Assembly: GCA_014323965.1 (NCBI GenBank)
Contig: JACONB010000005.1
Coordinates: 1-14,535, forward strand
Origin: Prochloron sp. SP5CPC1
Lineage (GTDB): Bacteria > Cyanobacteriota > Cyanobacteriia > Cyanobacteriales > Prochloraceae
Direction of reading: 5' to 3'
Length of the DNA stretch: 14,535 nucleotides
Below the pieces are notes generated by a model. That model had not been told where the DNA came from. It searched no databases and saw only the letters and a program-made list of their open reading frames with translations. This document shows, piece after piece, positions 13,221 to 14,535 of this stretch. A program made the translations under genes and the position numbers. Positions within the stretch are counted from its first letter, which is position 1; each line of letters opens with the position of its first letter.

Positions 13221-14535
13221 TCAACTCTCCATCAAAATCAATCTTAATGGGTCTAAACGCACATACCATGGAAATGGTGAATCCTTAAGATCAGCCCATT
13301 TTTCTTTATAGACTTCAGCTTGCAGTTGGTACTCCTGAGTATTAATCCCAGAACTATGCAAACTTAGATAAAGGGTAACCCGATGCTGAGTTTCACTCAT
13401 CGTTACGAGCCAACAAGGAAAAGTATTCTCTAGATTTGGCTCTTTGAAGAAAATGAGATGATGGGCACGTATACCCACATACTTGATTGGTTTAGTTAGA
13501 ATTTCCATAACTTGGAGAGTACAACCCCAGTCCAGTGCTTGAATTCTCTGATGGTCAATAATCTCAACGGGAGAAAAATTCTTGCACTCTGTTAATTGTG
13601 CTACCCTAAAAGTAGGAGGACGCTCAAAAATATCTTCTTTAGAACCAGAGGCAATAACTTGTCCTTGGGAAAGTACCAAGAGATTACCACAGACGCGGTA
13701 AGCTTCCTCCAACTTATGAGTGACGAAGAGAGTGAACCCTTCATAAGTAGAGAAAACCTCTGTCAGTAGCTTTTCTATTTGATTCCTTAGATAGGTATCA
13801 AGGGCGGAAAGGGGTTCATCTAAGAGTAAAGCTTCTGGAGCGTGCGCCATTGCTCTTGCCAAGGCTACCCGCTGTTGCTGTCCTCCTGAAAGTTGGTGAG
13901 GGTAGCGCTTTTCCAGTCCCTGTAAATCCATGAGTTCAATGTATTTCCACACCCGTTCTTTCCTTTGGGCTTTGGGCAATTCGTGCAGGCCAAAGCCGAT
14001 GTTTTGAGCCACTTTCATATGGGGAAAGAGGGCGTAGTTTTGAAAAACAAAACCAATGCGGCGTTGGTGAGGAGGAAGGTTAATACCCTGTTGGGAATCA
14101 AACAGAACTCGTCCGTTTAAAACAATGCGCCCTTGAGTGGGTTTTTCCAAACCAGCAATGCACTTTAGAGTCAGACTTTTACCAGAACCAGAGGCTCCTA
14201 AGATTCCCAAAGGCTTATCATGAAGAGTAAACTTAGCTGAGAGGGTAAAGCTAGAACCTAAGTCTTTTCGTAAGTCTACTAACAGTCCTTTGGTTTTGGT
14301 TGTAAGTTGTTTCCTTAGTTCTCCGTTGGATTCGCCAGTTCTTGTTTTGCGCCAGTTGAGTAACCAGTGACTAATAATTGACCACCAACGATTGATTAAT
14401 ATAGAGCAATAATTGACTAGCCGACTCTGAGAGTAGTTTTCAGCATCAGACCAATAGTTAATCGTGGTGATTGCCACTAGGGCGATCGCTACTATCATCA
14501 ACACCCAGATTAGTGCTTCCTCCATCTTCCCTGCT
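13221..14535 (-). CDS. modC: Molybdate-type ABC transporter ATP-binding protein, probably the ModC half of a ModB-ModC fusion; runs off the right edge
   Basis: Complete ATPase domain: Walker A GASGSGKS (110-117), Q-loop Gln162, signature LSGGQ (212-216), Walker B LLLDEP (233-238) and switch His270, counted from an in-frame ATG at 14525. The C-terminal region (CKNFSPVEIID, ALDWGC, KPIKYVGIRAHHL) matches cyanobacterial ModC regulatory domains, pointing to molybdate or tungstate. The N-terminal 60 residues do not belong to ModC. They hold a hydrophobic segment (ALIWVLMIVAIALVAITTI), resembling the last membrane helix of the permease ModB. The frame stays open through 14535 with no stop, so the start probably lies outside the window as in cyanobacterial ModBC fusions. 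The substrate is inferred. Confidence 0.8.
   Translation of the reverse strand, partial: AGKMEEALIWVLMIVAIALVAITTINYWSDAENYSQSRLVNYCSILINRWWSIISHWLLNWRKTRTGESNGELRKQLTTKTKGLLVDLRKDLGSSFTLSAKFTLHDKPLGILGASGSGKSLTLKCIAGLEKPTQGRIVLNGRVLFDSQQGINLPPHQRRIGFVFQNYALFPHMKVAQNIGFGLHELPKAQRKERVWKYIELMDLQGLEKRYPHQLSGGQQQRVALARAMAHAPEALLLDEPLSALDTYLRNQIEKLLTEVFSTYEGFTLFVTHKLEEAYRVCGNLLVLSQGQVIASGSKEDIFERPPTFRVAQLTECKNFSPVEIIDHQRIQALDWGCTLQVMEILTKPIKYVGIRAHHLIFFKEPNLENTFPCWLVTMSETQHRVTLYLSLHSSGINTQEYQLQAEVYKEKWADLKDSPFPWYVRLDPLRLILMES

Overview
The window looks like chromosomal DNA from a (probably filamentous) cyanobacterium. Three HIP1 octamers (GCGATCGC) lie at 3054, 5269 and 14482. Short GCGCAGAG-type tandem repeats precede several genes. 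Gene types such as a small RRM protein, a cytoplasmic Ser/Thr kinase and a molybdate ABC ATPase that appears fused behind a permease fit the same assignment.

Layout. Positions 1-43 (minus) hold the first codons of a gene running off the left edge. From 127 to about 8546 (plus) lies a membrane-linked gene set: a von Willebrand A (VWA) protein with one membrane segment, a large tubulin/FtsZ-superfamily protein (Tubulin_2 type) that is broken, a MotA/TolQ/ZorA-like channel protein with a long helical tail, and an OmpA/MotB/ZorB-like partner. About 2 kb of accessory DNA sits between the two stator-like genes. It holds a tandem duplicate of a small coiled-coil membrane protein (first copy broken), a PIN-toxin module, and a DUF433-like antitoxin whose overlapping DUF5615-like toxin is reduced to its first 24 codons. 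Housekeeping genes follow on the minus strand: rpiA (8587-9297) and an RRM RNA-binding protein (9409-9903) with a possible coupled leader ORF. A plus-strand tandem universal stress protein (10486-11361) converges on a minus-strand Ser/Thr kinase (11370-12909) with a one-base frameshift. The right end holds a decayed unrecognised fragment and a molybdate-type ABC ATP-binding protein that probably continues past the edge as a ModB-ModC fusion.

How the genes may work together. VWA, tubulin-like, MotA-like and OmpA/MotB-like genes, all on one strand, suggest one envelope machine: an ion-driven stator pair (membrane channel plus peptidoglycan anchor) joined to a GTP-binding filament protein and a VWA scaffold. 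The set resembles a membrane-remodelling system predicted from comparative genomics by Makarova and Koonin (2010), as I recall it. Its stator half resembles the ZorAB pair of Zorya phage defence, but no ZorC, ZorD or ZorE is present. In this strain the module appears non-functional or decaying: the tubulin-like gene has an out-of-frame deletion and an in-frame stop, and the MotA-like tail is cut short. At least six genes here show disruptions, so the window looks like an accessory region losing function, although some single-base lesions could be sequencing errors.
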